A DNA stretch of 64,000 nucleotides from Psococerastis gibbosa (taxonomy: Eukaryota; Arthropoda; Insecta; Psocodea; Psocidae), in NCBI GenBank assembly GCA_963971405.1, contig OZ020491.1:24546855-24610854 (forward strand), read 5' to 3'. The position numbers and the translations under genes are program-made. The notes below the pieces were generated by a model, which saw only the letters and a program-made list of their open reading frames with translations, had not been told where the DNA came from and did not search any database. Numbering within the stretch: the first letter of the stretch is position 1; each line of letters opens with the position of its first letter. Of this stretch, positions 46,515 through 57,324 are shown piece after piece.

Positions 46515-46668
46515 ACAATTTAATGTATCCGATTAACCTCTTCAATCACCTGACTGAGTCACCTAATAGGCACTTGTGGCGAGTTACGACACGTCTCCGA
46601 CCGCAAGGTGTGTCGTTACTCGCAAGAATACAAGCACGCTACCACCTTGCCATCGAAGTCGCTTACAC
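46515..46668 (-). repeat. Family 3 short repeat, inverted, with tail
   Basis: The complement reads GGCAAGGTGGTAGCGTGCTT, then CGGTCGGAGACGTGTCGTAA, and ends with GAAGAGGTTAATCGGATACA. It directly follows the SINE1 copy at 46284. Confidence 0.55.
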
Positions 46669-46739
46669 CGGTATTCATTAGTTTGGCGCAGTCAGCTTAC
46701 CTTTGGCCACTATAACAATAGTCCTCCTCCTTTCCCAAT

Positions 46740-46985
46740 CCTCAGCCACTAGTCGACAGGCTGCAGTGTCAAGGCCGACATAGAAGAGGAGGACTCCTGT
46801 AAATGGTTTGCCCACCTACATCTTGGTTTTCCTCTAGGTCTTCTTCCACGTGGGGTGGTTTCCCAAACGTCTTTGGTTGGTCGGTCTGCTATCGGGCATA
46901 CGGTGTTCGTGACCGAACCACTGAAGTCTTTTGACTTCGAGATCGTCGACAACGCTTGGAGCGTTGTAGAATTTTTTTGTATTTA
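46740..46985 (-). mobile_element. LINE C-terminal fragment
   Basis: The minus strand encodes VDDLEVKRLQWFGHEHRMPD followed by SRPTNQRRLGNHPTWKKT, then a frame slip. LQWFGH.HRMPDSRP is a hallmark of LINE ORF2 tails. It is joined at about 46985 to a different LINE piece. Confidence 0.78.
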
Positions 46986-46989
46986 TAAA

Positions 46990-47400
46990 TTTTTTTATTT
47001 TATTTAATGGGGTACCTGTGTGTACATATATATAGTATACAACTAAGTATCTACATCGCTTCACTTCCTCGAGGCCAATCTCTCTCAGAAGAACCAGGAT
47101 CATGAAGGGGTTTAGAAGCGGTATGCCTTTTATATGTAACTGCGAGCTTCCCAAGCACTCTTCTTCGTGCGATTGCATCGCAGTGAAGGAGGATGTGCTC
47201 GGGGTCCTCCGTTCCTTCATTGCTGAATCTGCATGCTCTAGACCCTCTGACAACTATGTTAGTCAGGTGTCCATTCTAGTTGCAAAGCCCAGAGAGGTAT
47301 ACTGGTATACTGTAGATAGAGACTCCTGATATTTAACCCCAAGGCCAAAGACACCAAGGCCTGTTCCTGGTTTTGTATCAGTAAACCAGCGTTGTAGATA
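46990..47400 (-). mobile_element. Non-LTR retrotransposon 3' end, second copy
   Basis: The minus strand in a shifted frame encodes EDPEHILLHCDAIARRRVLG then KLAVTYKRHTASKPLHDPGS. The phrase is the Cys/His tail of the retrotransposon whose RNase H region is at 11188-11812, and the residual GVFGLGVKY text lies at 47320-47370. It is separately truncated. Confidence 0.75.
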
Positions 47401-47827
47401 CGGTGAATAAAGAATATGAGCGGTGAAAATATCAACTCAGCAGAAAAGACAGAAGGGTTGAACACCGCATAAACAACAGTCGATAGGGCTATAAAAAGGA
47501 AGTGTCCTCGGTGGAACATAACGTACAAAGTAGAATTTTCAAGTACAAGTGGTTTCTCACCATTTAGAGCCGAGTTGCTGCGCCTTTATCGCCACTTAGT
47601 TCTCGTAAAAACAAGTCTCTTGCCGGACCCTCATCCCCCCTAAAATATTGCCATTTTATGCTGAAGAGGAGCGGATATAAAGGGGAGAATTTTTCGTTAC
47701 AAAATCCCTCGATTGGGTTACACCTCCCCTACCATAACTCATCATTTGACCCTCTGCCCCAAAATTGCTTTTCCGAAAGCTTAAAGGCGAAATTACTATG
47801 TTTTTTCTTCCCTATCAGGATAGATCA

Positions 47828-47900
47828 GGGGTTGGCAAACTTTCTCTGCAGTGCAGGTTTTGGCCTTGTGGGGGCCCTTGGGCCGGAATGGTGTGGGGGC
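47828..47900. repeat. hAT-like left end, no right end found
   Basis: CAGGGGTTGGCAAACTTTCT at 47827 is a typical hAT terminus. The following GTGGGGGCCCTTGGGCCGG is GC-rich. The match to a right end is absent because repeat D begins at about 47985. Confidence 0.5.
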
Positions 47901-47984
47901 CCTTTCTCTTTCACCATCTATAGACTCCCAACTCGGGGAGGTCAGTTTCCAACTCTTCCTTCCAGCGTTTTCATGGACGTCCGG

Positions 47985-48340
47985 CCAACGGCCTTACCAT
48001 GTTGATTCCATTACAGCAGAGCATGTTTCAAACTGCGGCAACTTGGTAGTGTGCACAGCGTTGGCAGGGGAACCTGGTGGGACATGATAACTCGCTTAGG
48101 GAGTATAAGTCGAGTCCTGGTCACCTCCGATTTAATCGTGTGACTTTACCATGTTCCCCAAGTGGTTCGGAATCCACTATAATCAGGAGGTCCACCCTGT
48201 TAGTCAATTCCCCTGTCCCCGAGGTGAAAGAGTCTGCCCTTAGGGTGCCTCAAGTTAACAAACAGACTCACTCCCCCCGCCAGGCTGACAGGGTTGCTTA
48301 AAGCAGAAATGCTGAAAGCAGGCGTTAGAAACAACAAACA
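47985..48340 (+). repeat. Repeat D, subfamily 2
   Basis: A direct-orientation copy running from CGGCCTTACCATGTTGATTC through AGTGGTTCGGAATCCACTAT to GCTGAAAGCAGGCGTTAGAA, with a deletion where other copies read CAGTCAGTCTACGTGCGTG. Confidence 0.75.
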
Positions 48341-48344
48341 ACAA

Positions 48345-49395
48345 CAGTCGTCTTCCTGTCGCACTTTGTAAATCTTTTTCGGCATGCGGTAGTCTGACAC
48401 TCTGAGATACCAAGATAAAATCTATTCTTTTTTTTAATGCGACTTAACACCTTCTTAACACCAGACCCTTCTATTGTGATGTAAGGCCAGAAGAAAGAAA
48501 TGCAATAGGGCATAATTTATGTACTCTGTAAAGTGATTTTTATTATTATTTTAAATTTTCCATCAAAACTCTTTACAATTACAACATTATATCATGCTGC
48601 AGGGCTCACCGCTCAGCCCGTGTGCAGCTTACAATTTGAAGAAAAAAAAACTTTCTACGTGATATTCTTTTCGCTCAAGAGGCCAGAGATCAGAATTTCT
48701 AGGTTTGCGAATTCTTCACCCACGGCCGCTATTAAATAATTTAAGAGAGAACATTTCAAAAAACAAAAATCTTTTTTCGCAATATAAAGCTTACCGTTGG
48801 ATTTCGCAAACTCACTGACCTAACGTCTCGGACCATTACGCTCAAAGTGATCTTTAGATAACCCCTATAAATATTGATTTAGCATTAGCTTCGGAGATTT
48901 GTTATGGGAAATGACCCCAACAGATTGTCTTTATCAGCAAGGGGATTTTCTTGTGAAATTTTATGGATTTTTTCGAATTTGATGTAAATTTGGGTTAACG
49001 TTAAGATACGCATAAAAACGGTTTTCTGTATAGGCATTATTTTGATGTATACGGTATAGGGAATTTTAGCGATTTATATCGGTTACTCATCATTAGGGGA
49101 CAGACGGACACCCGAATGCAGTGGTCAAGCAAGCCAAATTTGGCCCCTTGCGCTCCAGAAAGTGACGCTTCAGAAAAACTAAAATGTTTGGCCACAAAAA
49201 AGTAAAATCTCTTTCGGCTCTGGCCAATCAGGAGTAGGGAGATTCCACAGTCCTTGCCTTTCCTCTACGCTACCTACGCTATGTAAGTAATAACAAATAC
49301 TTCATTATTTTCTCGACCACAACATCAACACAAAAAATACTATTGTGTTCCAAATTTCGAACCACAATGCCGACTATGATCTTTTATTTATCAAA
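48345..49395. other. No recognised feature
   Basis: AT-rich sequence after repeat D and before repeat B. No internal repeat, coding motif or splice-flanked exon was noticed. Confidence 0.4.
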
Positions 49396-49399
49396 TTAT

Positions 49400-49840
49400 T
49401 TTCACTTTGACTGAAACCATCTTAAAATGGTTGATTTGTCGTAAAAAGTGTTAATTACCATTATCGTAGATAATAATACGGGCTTTCAGTCAGATTTTAG
49501 TTTATTCCTCTGCGACCAATATTAACTGAGAAATGAATTATATAAGGTTTCAATCGACCGCCATCTCGTAACTAAATAGTGGATCAGGCTGGTTAACGAA
49601 CTCGGTCAAGACATTTGTATGATCAATTTTTGATCAAAGTTTCATCAAAATCAGATAATATTTACGGAAGTTAGAGTGTTTCCTAAAATCGATATACATA
49701 TTATATTATATTTAATATATAATATTTTGAACGGAGGGTGGTTTTAGGCTCAGGGGGTCATGAAATGAAAAGTTGTGAAGAAATTTTCCAAAAGTCGAAC
49801 ATTGGTCGCCATCTCAATAGGTAGATGAATCTCCCTAAAA
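49400..49840 (+). repeat. Repeat B, copy 2
   Basis: This is the second copy of the repeat found inverted at 36460-36880, diverged by point changes and by length differences in the central AT-rich spacer around 49690-49735. It ends shortly before the AAAGAACCGG start of a repeat A copy at 49873. It contains no open reading frame. Confidence 0.75.
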
Positions 49841-49872
49841 AAAGACATAGAATAGTACTAGTACTATTAGTA

Positions 49873-50628
49873 GAAAGAACCGGGCCGAGCTTACTCGAAC
49901 ATGCTTTCCAATTTATCAATTAGTAGATAGAGACAAAGGGTAATTTCATGGCAAATAATTTAAATAAAGTTAAATTTCGGATATCTCAGGGGGGATGGGT
50001 GTCCACCTGACGTCACTGGAGGTGAGGTAAATTCTAGATAGGTCAGACCAGCACATTACCACACAGAAATAATGGCAGGGCACGCAATGCATTTGAGCCT
50101 GAATTTTCTATCATTTTTCCAAAAAATGGTTTTTTTGCACAAAACCAAATAGTTTTTTGGGAAAGCAACCTGTTTGGTTTCGTTACTCAATTTAACACCT
50201 AACATGCCTGAAGGTAGACATCATCGATTGAGAGGTTACGCAGAAAAATTATTTTTTATTCATTTTTCATTAAAATTTAGTAATTTTTAATTTTTTACCC
50301 CAGCCGTTTTTGAGAAATAATTTTTTTTTAGACTTTTTTTTCGAGTTTTTTGAAAATAAATCCCCCCCCCCAATTGAGTGAGCCCAAAATAAAAATAAAT
50401 GTTCCGAGGTATGTTTTTTATAAACCTTCATGCCGAATTTCATCAAAATTGACCGAGTAGTTTGCCCGGAAATCGATGAACAGACCGACAGACAGATATT
50501 TCGTAAAAAACACTTTTTTGGGTTCCTGGGACTTACACGTTTCGAGGTGTAAATCCGTTGAAATCTCGGAATCGAAAATTTCGACCATCACAAAGCTTTC
50601 CTTACACTACGTATAAATTGGAAATCAA
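49873..50628 (+). repeat. Repeat A copy with internal deletion
   Basis: It begins AAAGAACCGGGCCGAGCTTA and ends TACGTATAAATTGGAAATCA. It lacks about 90 bp between TTTTTACCCCAG and CCGTTTTTGAGAAATAA that the copies at 3707 and 62122 have. The microsatellite here is a shorter CCGACAGACAGATA. Confidence 0.78.
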
Positions 50629-50679
50629 AAAATAATATAAGTTATTTTCCTTAACACTTTTAGTACTGTTAATTTCCGT

Positions 50680-50768
50680 TTCTTAAGCCCCAGCAACTCA
50701 GCTTCTGAATCCATCCCCGCCAGGGCATGCGCAGCATTCGTCTGTATACCCAAATTTCAAAACAATAA
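50680..50768 (-). mobile_element. LINE scrap
   Basis: The minus strand encodes FEIWVYRRMLRMPWRGWIQK followed by a frame slip. This is the conserved WCYRRMLRIPW-like stretch of LINE ORF2, also seen at 57660 and 54690. Confidence 0.7.
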
Positions 50769-51169
50769 AAATCTGTCTAAGCAATAGAAAGTGTTATTAG
50801 TTATTCATTCAGTTGACCATTGTCCAAGCTACGCAATAAATTGAAGGGGTAACCAATATGAGACAGGCGTGTGAAACGGGGGCAAACGAACAAAAACAGG
50901 TAGGTAAATCACGCTGGTGGACAGTCGTATCGGAAATCGATGAATAATACAGATTGCTGTGAAAATAACCCCCCCCCCCTCCCTCCCTCCCTGTTCAGCT
51001 GCTATTTCAATACATACTAATTTGCTCATGCTAATGTGTTATCATTCTGGAATTGAAAATTTACAGATGCTACTGACATCACTTGGGACATATTCCTCAA
51101 TTTTTTTCTGCATTGGGGTTTTTATTTACGGCAGTATAAATACCAGCGTGAATAAATAAATAAATAATG

Positions 51170-51720
51170 ACTTTTGGCTCTATCTTCTATCTAACTGGCT
51201 GGTTGGCAGCAACATGCGGCATCGATGCCTCCACTCCCCTCGATCCTAGCGCGCCCTCTTCAGCTCCCAGTATATATTTATACAATAGCAGTTGTCTTTA
51301 TGGTTTTAATAATGACAGTTATTGCAGCGCTGATCCACGGACTATGACTGCCATTGCAGTTGTATTAACCTATAGACACTTCTTTCGCTCTCTCTTCAAG
51401 CTACAGCCGGGTGGCTGGTTTTCAGCAAAATGTGACATTCATCCACTCCCGTTCATCCTGGCACGTCCTCTTCAGCACCACGCATGTATTGGCCCCTACT
51501 TCCTCCATCACATGCTGCAGATATTCATTTCTTGTGCGCCCAGGTCGGTTGACGCCTTTTGTGATGCAGTTGGCGAAGTTCTCGTGTCGTAGTAAATATC
51601 CGATCCAGCGATCTCTTCTTGTATATATATGGATGCAACCAGAGTTCCGCTTTCGCTTATTCTGGTTAGAACCTCCTCATTTGTAACAAGGTATTCCTAG
51701 CAAGCGACGATAGCACTACA
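51170..51720 (-). mobile_element. LINE C-terminal fragment
   Basis: The minus strand encodes TNEEVLTRISESGTLVASIY, a frame slip, then RWIGYLLRHENFANCITKGV and GRTRNEYLQHVMEEVG. A sister copy is at 53870-54710. The match between the two shows where the MITE at 54248 inserted. Confidence 0.75.
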
Positions 51721-51766
51721 TCTCAAATGCTCATTCGCTCTAAACACTCTTCGTAAATTCATCTAA

Positions 51767-51947
51767 GGCTGTTATTTCACTTGTCAATATTCCGTCATTT
51801 ATGCATCAATGATAAGTCTCTACCATATTATAACTTAAAATTTATAAAAGATATGTTAAGTACCGTATCTACATAATAGTCTCATTAAAACAAAAAGCTC
51901 ATCAATTATTGATGCACAAATGACGGAGTATTGACGGAATAGCCGCC
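51767..51947. mobile_element. Hairpin MITE, copy 2
   Basis: GGCTGTTATTTCACTTGTCA, then CGTCATTTATGCATCAA, is mirrored by TTGATGCACAAATGACGGAG and GGAATAGCCGCC. The centre, with AAGTACCGTATC and ATAATAGTCTC, matches copy 1. Length 181 bp. Confidence 0.8.
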
Positions 51948-52489
51948 TTACACACAGTTAACCGTGCATGACATCCTGAATTAATTAACCGCATCAATCA
52001 TGGCATTATGACTTTCCAGTGAATTTAGTAGAAAATAGGTACGCGGATTAGTGTCTAAAGGAAAAGATTGATTTTCGAGAAGCCTTCTTCAGTCAGGAGG
52101 TGCTTAAAGTCAAAGCTTTTCCGAGTATAAAGCTTATGGTAATCCGAGTTTGAAAACAATACAATAAACCCTACCCTCCCAAACTAACTTATCATCTAAG
52201 TTTTTGTTTCATATAAATTTTCTCTTGTTAAATTTTACAACTACGGTGAAACCCGTCTCAAATTTTCCGTGGAGAATTTCTAAAATCTACAACCGTTGCT
52301 GTTTTGATAGAAGAATAACTTTGTCGGATTAGAATAAGGGGGGGGGTGGTATTTTAATTTTAAAATATAAGTGAAGCACTTCCCCTTTTGAAATTAGCAT
52401 CAGCTTTGTTTACTGAAGCTTTTATGATAGTAGTACGTGTCAAAAGTTATAATAATTCTAAAAGATGGTGAAATATTATTGTCATTGCT

Positions 52490-52830
52490 GATGAATGCAG
52501 CATTTGCTACGCATATGCTGGAGCAAGGGCGGATTTTAGGCGGGGTCTGGACCCCCCCTCCCCCCAAAAAAAATGAACTTACACTAGATAATATGGGTTT
52601 ACAGTGGGAATTAAAAATAATAATGTTTTTTAATGTTATAATCCACTGAATCGTCCCCGCTGACCCCCCCCCCCCCCTCTATATTGGTGGGAAAATCCGC
52701 CCTTGTCCTGGAGAGATCATGTCCTTGATGCTGAGGCAAATGCATGCAGGAGCTGAGTTGCTGCTAGCGGTTAAGAAACGGAAACTAACATGCATTGTTC
52801 ATTTGATGAGGAACGAGGGAAAAGTGCCAA
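52490..52830 (+). mobile_element. LINE scrap of the same family, split by a hAT MITE
   Basis: The right part encodes LMLRQMHAGAELLLAVKKRK then LTCIVHLMRNEG, matching the 26820-26920 segment. The left part, AATGCAGCATTTGCTACGCA, corresponds to the segment just upstream. The MITE at 52524-52705 separates them. Confidence 0.75.
52524..52705. mobile_element. hAT-type MITE in a LINE
   Basis: The ends are CAAGGGCGGATTTTAGG and GAAAATCCGCCCTTG. Flanks TGCTGGAG and TCCTGGAG agree at 7 of 8 positions. It is 182 bp, with poly-C runs near 52554 and 52664. The LINE sequence at 26790-26830 supplies the unfilled target text. Confidence 0.82.
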
Positions 52831-52884
52831 GCACGCACAATCCCTATTCCCATAATATATAATAATGTCCTGATATAATGGACC

Positions 52885-53150
52885 TTCTTCTTTAAACGCC
52901 TCTTCTATTGTAGATTGGCGATCATCATGGCAATTGTAGTCATGATGACTATACTAGAGAATTGTAATGCAGTAGTTTCCCGTTGTCTTCTGCATCCTTA
53001 TGGCGTTGACTCTTCATTGAGTTCCTCCTCCTTCGGGGCCAGTTTCCCAACCCCAGGACAAAAGAGTGCCCTCCCCAGAAAAGGCTGTGTTTTCCGATTA
53101 ACCCGGCTCAAACTCGGTCTCCTATTTGTTCAGCCACCATTACTGGTTTC
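52885..53150 (+). repeat. Repeat L, uninterrupted copy
   Basis: CTTCTTTAAACGCCTCTTCT is followed by TAGTCATGATGACTATACTA, GTTGACTCTTCATTGAGTTC and CCCGGCTCAAACTCGG. It supplies the unfilled form of the sequence interrupted at 31723-31879. Confidence 0.7.
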
Positions 53151-53214
53151 CATCTACACCATGGGGTGGTACCAGTAGTGTAAATAACTTCTCCTGCCCC
53201 CCCCCCCGGCCTTT

Positions 53215-53515
53215 GGTGCGCCGGCGTACCGGCCGGCATACCAAGTTGAATCCAGCGGACCAGAGCAGGTTCAAAGCTGCAGAAAACTTGGTCGTGTGCA
53301 CAGTGCCGGTAGGAAAACATGGTAGGACTTGTCCTGGTCACCTCCGAACTAATCGTGTGACTTCACTGTGTTTCCCAAGTGGTTCGGAATCTACTATAAT
53401 CAGGAGGTCCTATGGGCTGGCGTAGGACAGTCAAGTCGGGGTCGCTCTATGGGGCCAAATATGAGGCCTAAGTCGTTATTAACCCGACGAACACTACTAC
53501 AAACCACGGCGTGGT
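53215..53515 (+). repeat. Repeat D, subfamily 1, copy 2
   Basis: It is the inverse counterpart of 2285-2560. It runs from TACCAAGTTGAATCCAGCGG to GTTATTAACCCGACGAACAC, including ACAGTCAAGTCGGGGTCGCT. The two copies are close enough in sequence to be a younger subfamily than the others. Confidence 0.72.
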
Positions 53516-53699
53516 ACAGTTTAGTGATTTTCGCGTCGTCGTCTTTGCAACCATCAGGCATTAATCTGAAGCTCAGATTAAAATTATAAATTATAATTAA
53601 TAAGCATTAAAATTATTAATAATAAATAATAATAGGCACCCTAGGCCATCTGAGTCTCCCTGCTTTTATGTCGTTAATACGTTAACGGGCACAACACGG

Positions 53700-53835
53700 C
53701 ACTGGCTACATTTTCTGGCTATGCTTCAGAGGGCATGTAAAGCAGGCGGTCCTGGGCCTTCCTAGTTGAGTGTAAGAAAGGGCTTTATAGCCCTAACTCC
53801 GCTAGGTTGGCTTAGTAATAGATTATTTTATTTAA
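53700..53835 (+). mobile_element. SINE1, head missing
   Basis: It starts at GGCTACATTTTCTGGCTATG and runs through AGCAGGCGGTCCTGGGCCTT to CCGCTAGGTTGGCTTAGTAA. Confidence 0.75.
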
Positions 53836-53869
53836 ACACTACAATAGCAGTCGTCTTCAGACAGTTTTT

Positions 53870-54710
53870 GCAGCGGTGACCTACGGGCTACGACTGCCAT
53901 TGCAGTCATATTAACCTATACACACTTCTTTTGCTCTCCCTTCAAGCTACAGCCGGCTGGCTGGTTGGCAGCAACATTTGGCGTCATTGTCTCCACTTCC
54001 CTCGATCCTGGCACGCCCTCTTCAGCTCCACGTATTTATTGGCCCCTACATACATTGAGGTAGGAAACCAAACTGAGACACAGGAGGGATTGGCCCAGCT
54101 CTATTACGCGGCACGGCCTCAAATTGCCTACCAGCCAAGGACGGGCGTTGGCTGAAGAAGAAGAAGAAGAGACATACTCCATCACTTGCTGCAGATATTC
54201 TTTTGTCGAGGTCCAAGTAGGTCGACGCCTTCTCTGGCTCCTCCTACCAGGCGCGGATCTAGAATGAGACCAAGGAGGGGGCGAAGATTAAATTTCGATT
54301 TTTTTTTTAAATTAGGGCTTAAATATTGGGGTTTTACGCATTTTCAGAGCAATTAGGGTTCTATATTATAGGTAATTAATACAATCGAGCACAAGGGGGA
54401 ACGGGGGGTCTCCCCGGGAGAAAATTTGTGAAAAACAGGACTGAAATAGTGGGGTTTTACGCATTTTGAGGACCCTAATGGGCCCCCCCCCCCCCCGTAG
54501 ATCCGCGCCTGCCTCCTACGATGCAGCTTGCGAAGTTTTCGTGTCGCAGCAAATGTCCAATCCAGCGAGCTCTTCTTTTACTTATGGATGCAACCAGAGT
54601 TCCACTTTCGCTTATTCTGGTTGGAACCTCCTCATTGGTAACAATTGCTTGCCAAGGTATTCCTAGCATGCGAGGACAGCACCACATCTCAAATGCTTCG
54701 ACACGCTAGG
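53870..54710 (-). mobile_element. LINE C-terminal fragment, split by a hAT MITE
   Basis: The minus strand over 54520-54687 encodes MWCCPRMLGIPWQAIVTNEE and RRARWIGHLLRHENFASCIV. The LINE sequence resumes beyond the MITE (54200-54247), and a separate 3' piece (QEGLAQLYYAARPQIAYQPR on the + strand at 54080) lies within it, so this is a composite of at least two LINE insertions. Confidence 0.72.
54248..54511. mobile_element. hAT-type MITE, perfect 8-bp target duplication CCTCCTAC
   Basis: The ends CAGGCGCGGATCTA and TAGATCCGCGCCTG are exact 14-bp inverses. CCTCCTAC is at 54240-54247 and 54512-54519. The interior has GGGGTTTTACGCATTTT twice, as in the element at 61339, and a 16-bp poly-C run near the right end. 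Confidence 0.9.
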
Positions 54711-55204
54711 AACCACAAAAAAACATTAAGTCCGTTAAGGTGTTAATTATGAATTGTTTTGGTAAGGTATTTCTAGTTTTGCATTAGTTATTACTCTCAA
54801 TGGAGTATCCCATAAAAACGCCTCTTTAATGATTCCTGAGTACCGCAGTTAATTTTCTTAATTCTCGGAAAGCCTATAGCCATAAGTTTCATGATTAATT
54901 ACGAAAAATTTAAAACAATGAGCAATCAGGAGTAATTTCCCTATTCATAGCCCGGCTTCTCTTCGTTTCATTCAACAACATCGTAATTGAATTAAATTCC
55001 CAAATTAGAGTAATAATGCCGCGCTAATGATTCGTTTACGAAAGAACTACGGGAATAAATTACCTGTATAATTTTATTAAAATTTTATTACGAAACTTGG
55101 CTTTTATAGCGAAGTTGAATGATGACTCCCAAAGGAATTTTTTATTTCCATTATCAATTTAGTTTTCGCTTGGGAACCGGCTTATTAAGAAAGCTGAAAA
55201 AACT

Positions 55205-55415
55205 GTTAATCATCTTCTTCCTCTTGTAATGCCTCTTCCATCGAAGACTGGTGACCATCATGACAATTTGGAACTGGGCGACTGCTGCTCTGAAAAGGGA
55301 TGTCATGTTCTTGCCACTGCCTTAGGTTTTTCAACCAGGATGTTCTTCTTCTGCGGGGAGCCCTCTGCCTTTCTATCTTCCCTTGGATTATTACATGAAG
55401 AAGCCGATAGAAGAG
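55205..55415 (-). mobile_element. LINE C-terminal scrap
   Basis: The complement holds AGAAGAACATCCTGGTTGAA (RRTSWLKN-like) and the tail GAGGCATTACAAGAGGAAGA, matching 14724-15000 and 26985-27000. Frameshifted. Confidence 0.68.
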
Positions 55416-55427
55416 GTGGAATCTTTA

Positions 55428-55800
55428 TTGCTTTCCAATTTATACGTAGGCTAGTATAAGGAAAGCTTTGTGATGGTCAAAATTTTCGAATCCGAGATTT
55501 CAACGGATTTACACGTTTTGAGGTCCCAGGAACCCAAAAAAGTGGTTTTTACGAAATGTCTGTCTGTCGCTCTGTCTGTCTGTCTGTCTGTTCAACGATT
55601 TCCGGGCAAACTACTCGGCGGATTTGTGTGAAATGTGAAATTGGACAAACTTATAGGTTCACAAAAATCATACCTCGGGAAAAACAGTTTTATTTCGGGC
55701 AAGCACTGGTGTTATTAGTAACTCGAACTATTTTAATAGGCCGGTTGTTTGGAAGCTTTTCCATTAAAAAAAAAACATTGGTCACAATTTGAACAGTAAA
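55428..55800 (-). repeat. Repeat A, right-end fragment, inverted
   Basis: In + orientation it begins GCTTTCCAATTTATACGTAG (the inverse of the usual right end). It continues through TTGTGATGGTCAAAATTTTC, ACACGTTTTGAGGTCCCAGG, a CTGTCTGTCTG microsatellite and AAACTACTCGG. It fades after 55740. Confidence 0.75.
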
Positions 55801-55894
55801 AGAGCAAATGAATTGTCATAATTAATTATGTTCATAATTAATCGAGTATTTAAGGCCACAGTAAACAGTCTAGGGGCTACTACAGCAGTAGCAG

Positions 55895-56172
55895 TATAGT
55901 AGTCAGAATGGCGTAGAGGTAACGACTCGGACTATCATCCAGAAGGTGACTGGTTCGAGTCCCACCCGAATGCCAAAATTTTCTAGTGGTACAATTATTT
56001 ATCTTCTGACTACCATGCTTCGGAGGGCATGTAAAGCCGGCGGTCCCGGCAGTCTTCCCTGACTGTCGATAGGTTAAACAGGAGGCTGTTGATGCAACCT
56101 GAAAACTTGAAAACTTCTGTACCACGGGTAGTACCACCCCGACACGAATTTTTTTTTTTTTTTTTTTTTTGT
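55895..56172 (+). mobile_element. SINE2, a different tRNA head on a shared core
   Basis: The head is GTCAGAATGGCGTAGAGGTA (A box) with ACTGGTTCGAGTCCCACCCG (B box). The body CCATGCTTCGGAGGGCATGT followed by AAAGCCGGCGGTCCCGG is nearly the SINE1 core. The rest (CTGACTGTCGATAGGTTAAA, CGGGTAGTACCACCCCGACA) is different, and it ends in a run of about 20 T. Confidence 0.82.
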
Positions 56173-56217
56173 ATTTAAATTGTATATATGTTTCTCATCT
56201 CATGTGTAGTGTAGTGT

Positions 56218-56481
56218 CAGTGGCGTATATAGCACCCCCGCAAACACTGCGGTGCGGGGGGGGGTGCAGCATTACACACTTCGGCTCCAATAAAATAACA
56301 AAATAATTTATAAATCTACGTAATCATAAAAAAAATATCCAATTTCCATTTGTTATCCGAGTTGACTACAATTCCACTGTTGACTATCACTCATAAAATA
56401 GATGAAATGATGAGACAAGGTAGGGTGCACTAAAGTCTTGCGGGGGAGGGGGGGGCGCAGCAGAAGTTATTTACGCCACTG
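56218..56481. mobile_element. hAT-like MITE, G-rich
   Basis: The ends CAGTGGCGTATATAG and TTATTTACGCCACTG pair over the outer 10 bases. Poly-G runs lie near 56258 and 56445. The 8-bp flanks are not a convincing duplication, so this assignment rests on the ends. Confidence 0.6.
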
Positions 56482-56559
56482 GTAAGTTTCCGTTTCATAA
56501 CCGTCAGAAGTAACTTGGCTTCTGTATGTATGTACAGATATGAAAGCTTATCATACTTG

Positions 56560-56785
56560 TCTTACACACCGCAGATGACTCGTATCTGTACTTGGTTAAG
56601 CCATGCTTTCGCCTGTTCCAGTGCGTCAATTGATAAGCTTGTCTCATCTTGTCCATTATCGCTTATAGCCGGTGTAGGCCGACATCGAGAACGTATATGT
56701 ACCAGTGTGCCAATGGCCAAAAACTCAAACGGAAACAATACAAATCATTTTTGAGATCCATAGGGTCGTTGACATGGGTCCATAA
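56560..56785 (+). repeat. Repeat J
   Basis: CGTATCTGTACTTGGTTAAG, CCGGTGTAGGCCGACATCGA, CCAGTGTGCCAATGGCC and TAGGGTCGTTGACATGGG match the copies at 30650 and, inverted, 29480. Confidence 0.72.
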
Positions 56786-56904
56786 AAAGTATTCAAAAAA
56801 ATTACATTACTCACCGCAAATACGCAGCCGTAGCGCTTTCTTGTGGTAGAAAAAATCCTTATACCCCTTTCTACAGAGAAAGATCACGTCAAAAAATCGA
56901 TAAC

Positions 56905-57165
56905 TACGAAAGCATAAATAAATAAAATAAATAAATAAGGACTTTTTACTGTTTCTATTACTAAACTAATCTATTCTAATACTAAACCAAGTGGAGTTAG
57001 GGCTATAAAGCCGTCTCTTACACTCAACTAGGAAGGCCCGGGACCATCTGCTTTAGATGCCCTCCGAAGCATGGCCAGAAAATGTAGCCAGTGTGGGACT
57101 CGAACCAACAACCTTTCGGGTGAAAGTCAGAGTCCGTACCACTACGCTACATGTCCTGACAAAGC
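56905..57165 (-). mobile_element. SINE1, full-length
   Basis: The complement begins TGTCAGGACATGTAGCGTAG and has GGTTGTTGGTTCGAGTCCCA, an exact B box. The CTTTCAC loop and flanking stem suggest a tRNA-Glu-like head. The 3' part carries an extra roughly 25-bp partial duplication (TTAGTATTAGAATAGATTAG region) and ends in TTTATTTATTTTATTTATTT. Confidence 0.85.
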
Positions 57166-57324
57166 ATACGGTTGACATGTTCCTTAAGATTGTGATGACA
57201 GTACAGATGAAAAAAGGCTAGGGAAGCCATGTTTATGTACATGAAGCCTTGGAAATGTTGTCTGATTTAGGGATTTACTAATGCAGTTGTACATTTGCTT
57301 ATGTAGTACCCTTGAGCTCATTTC

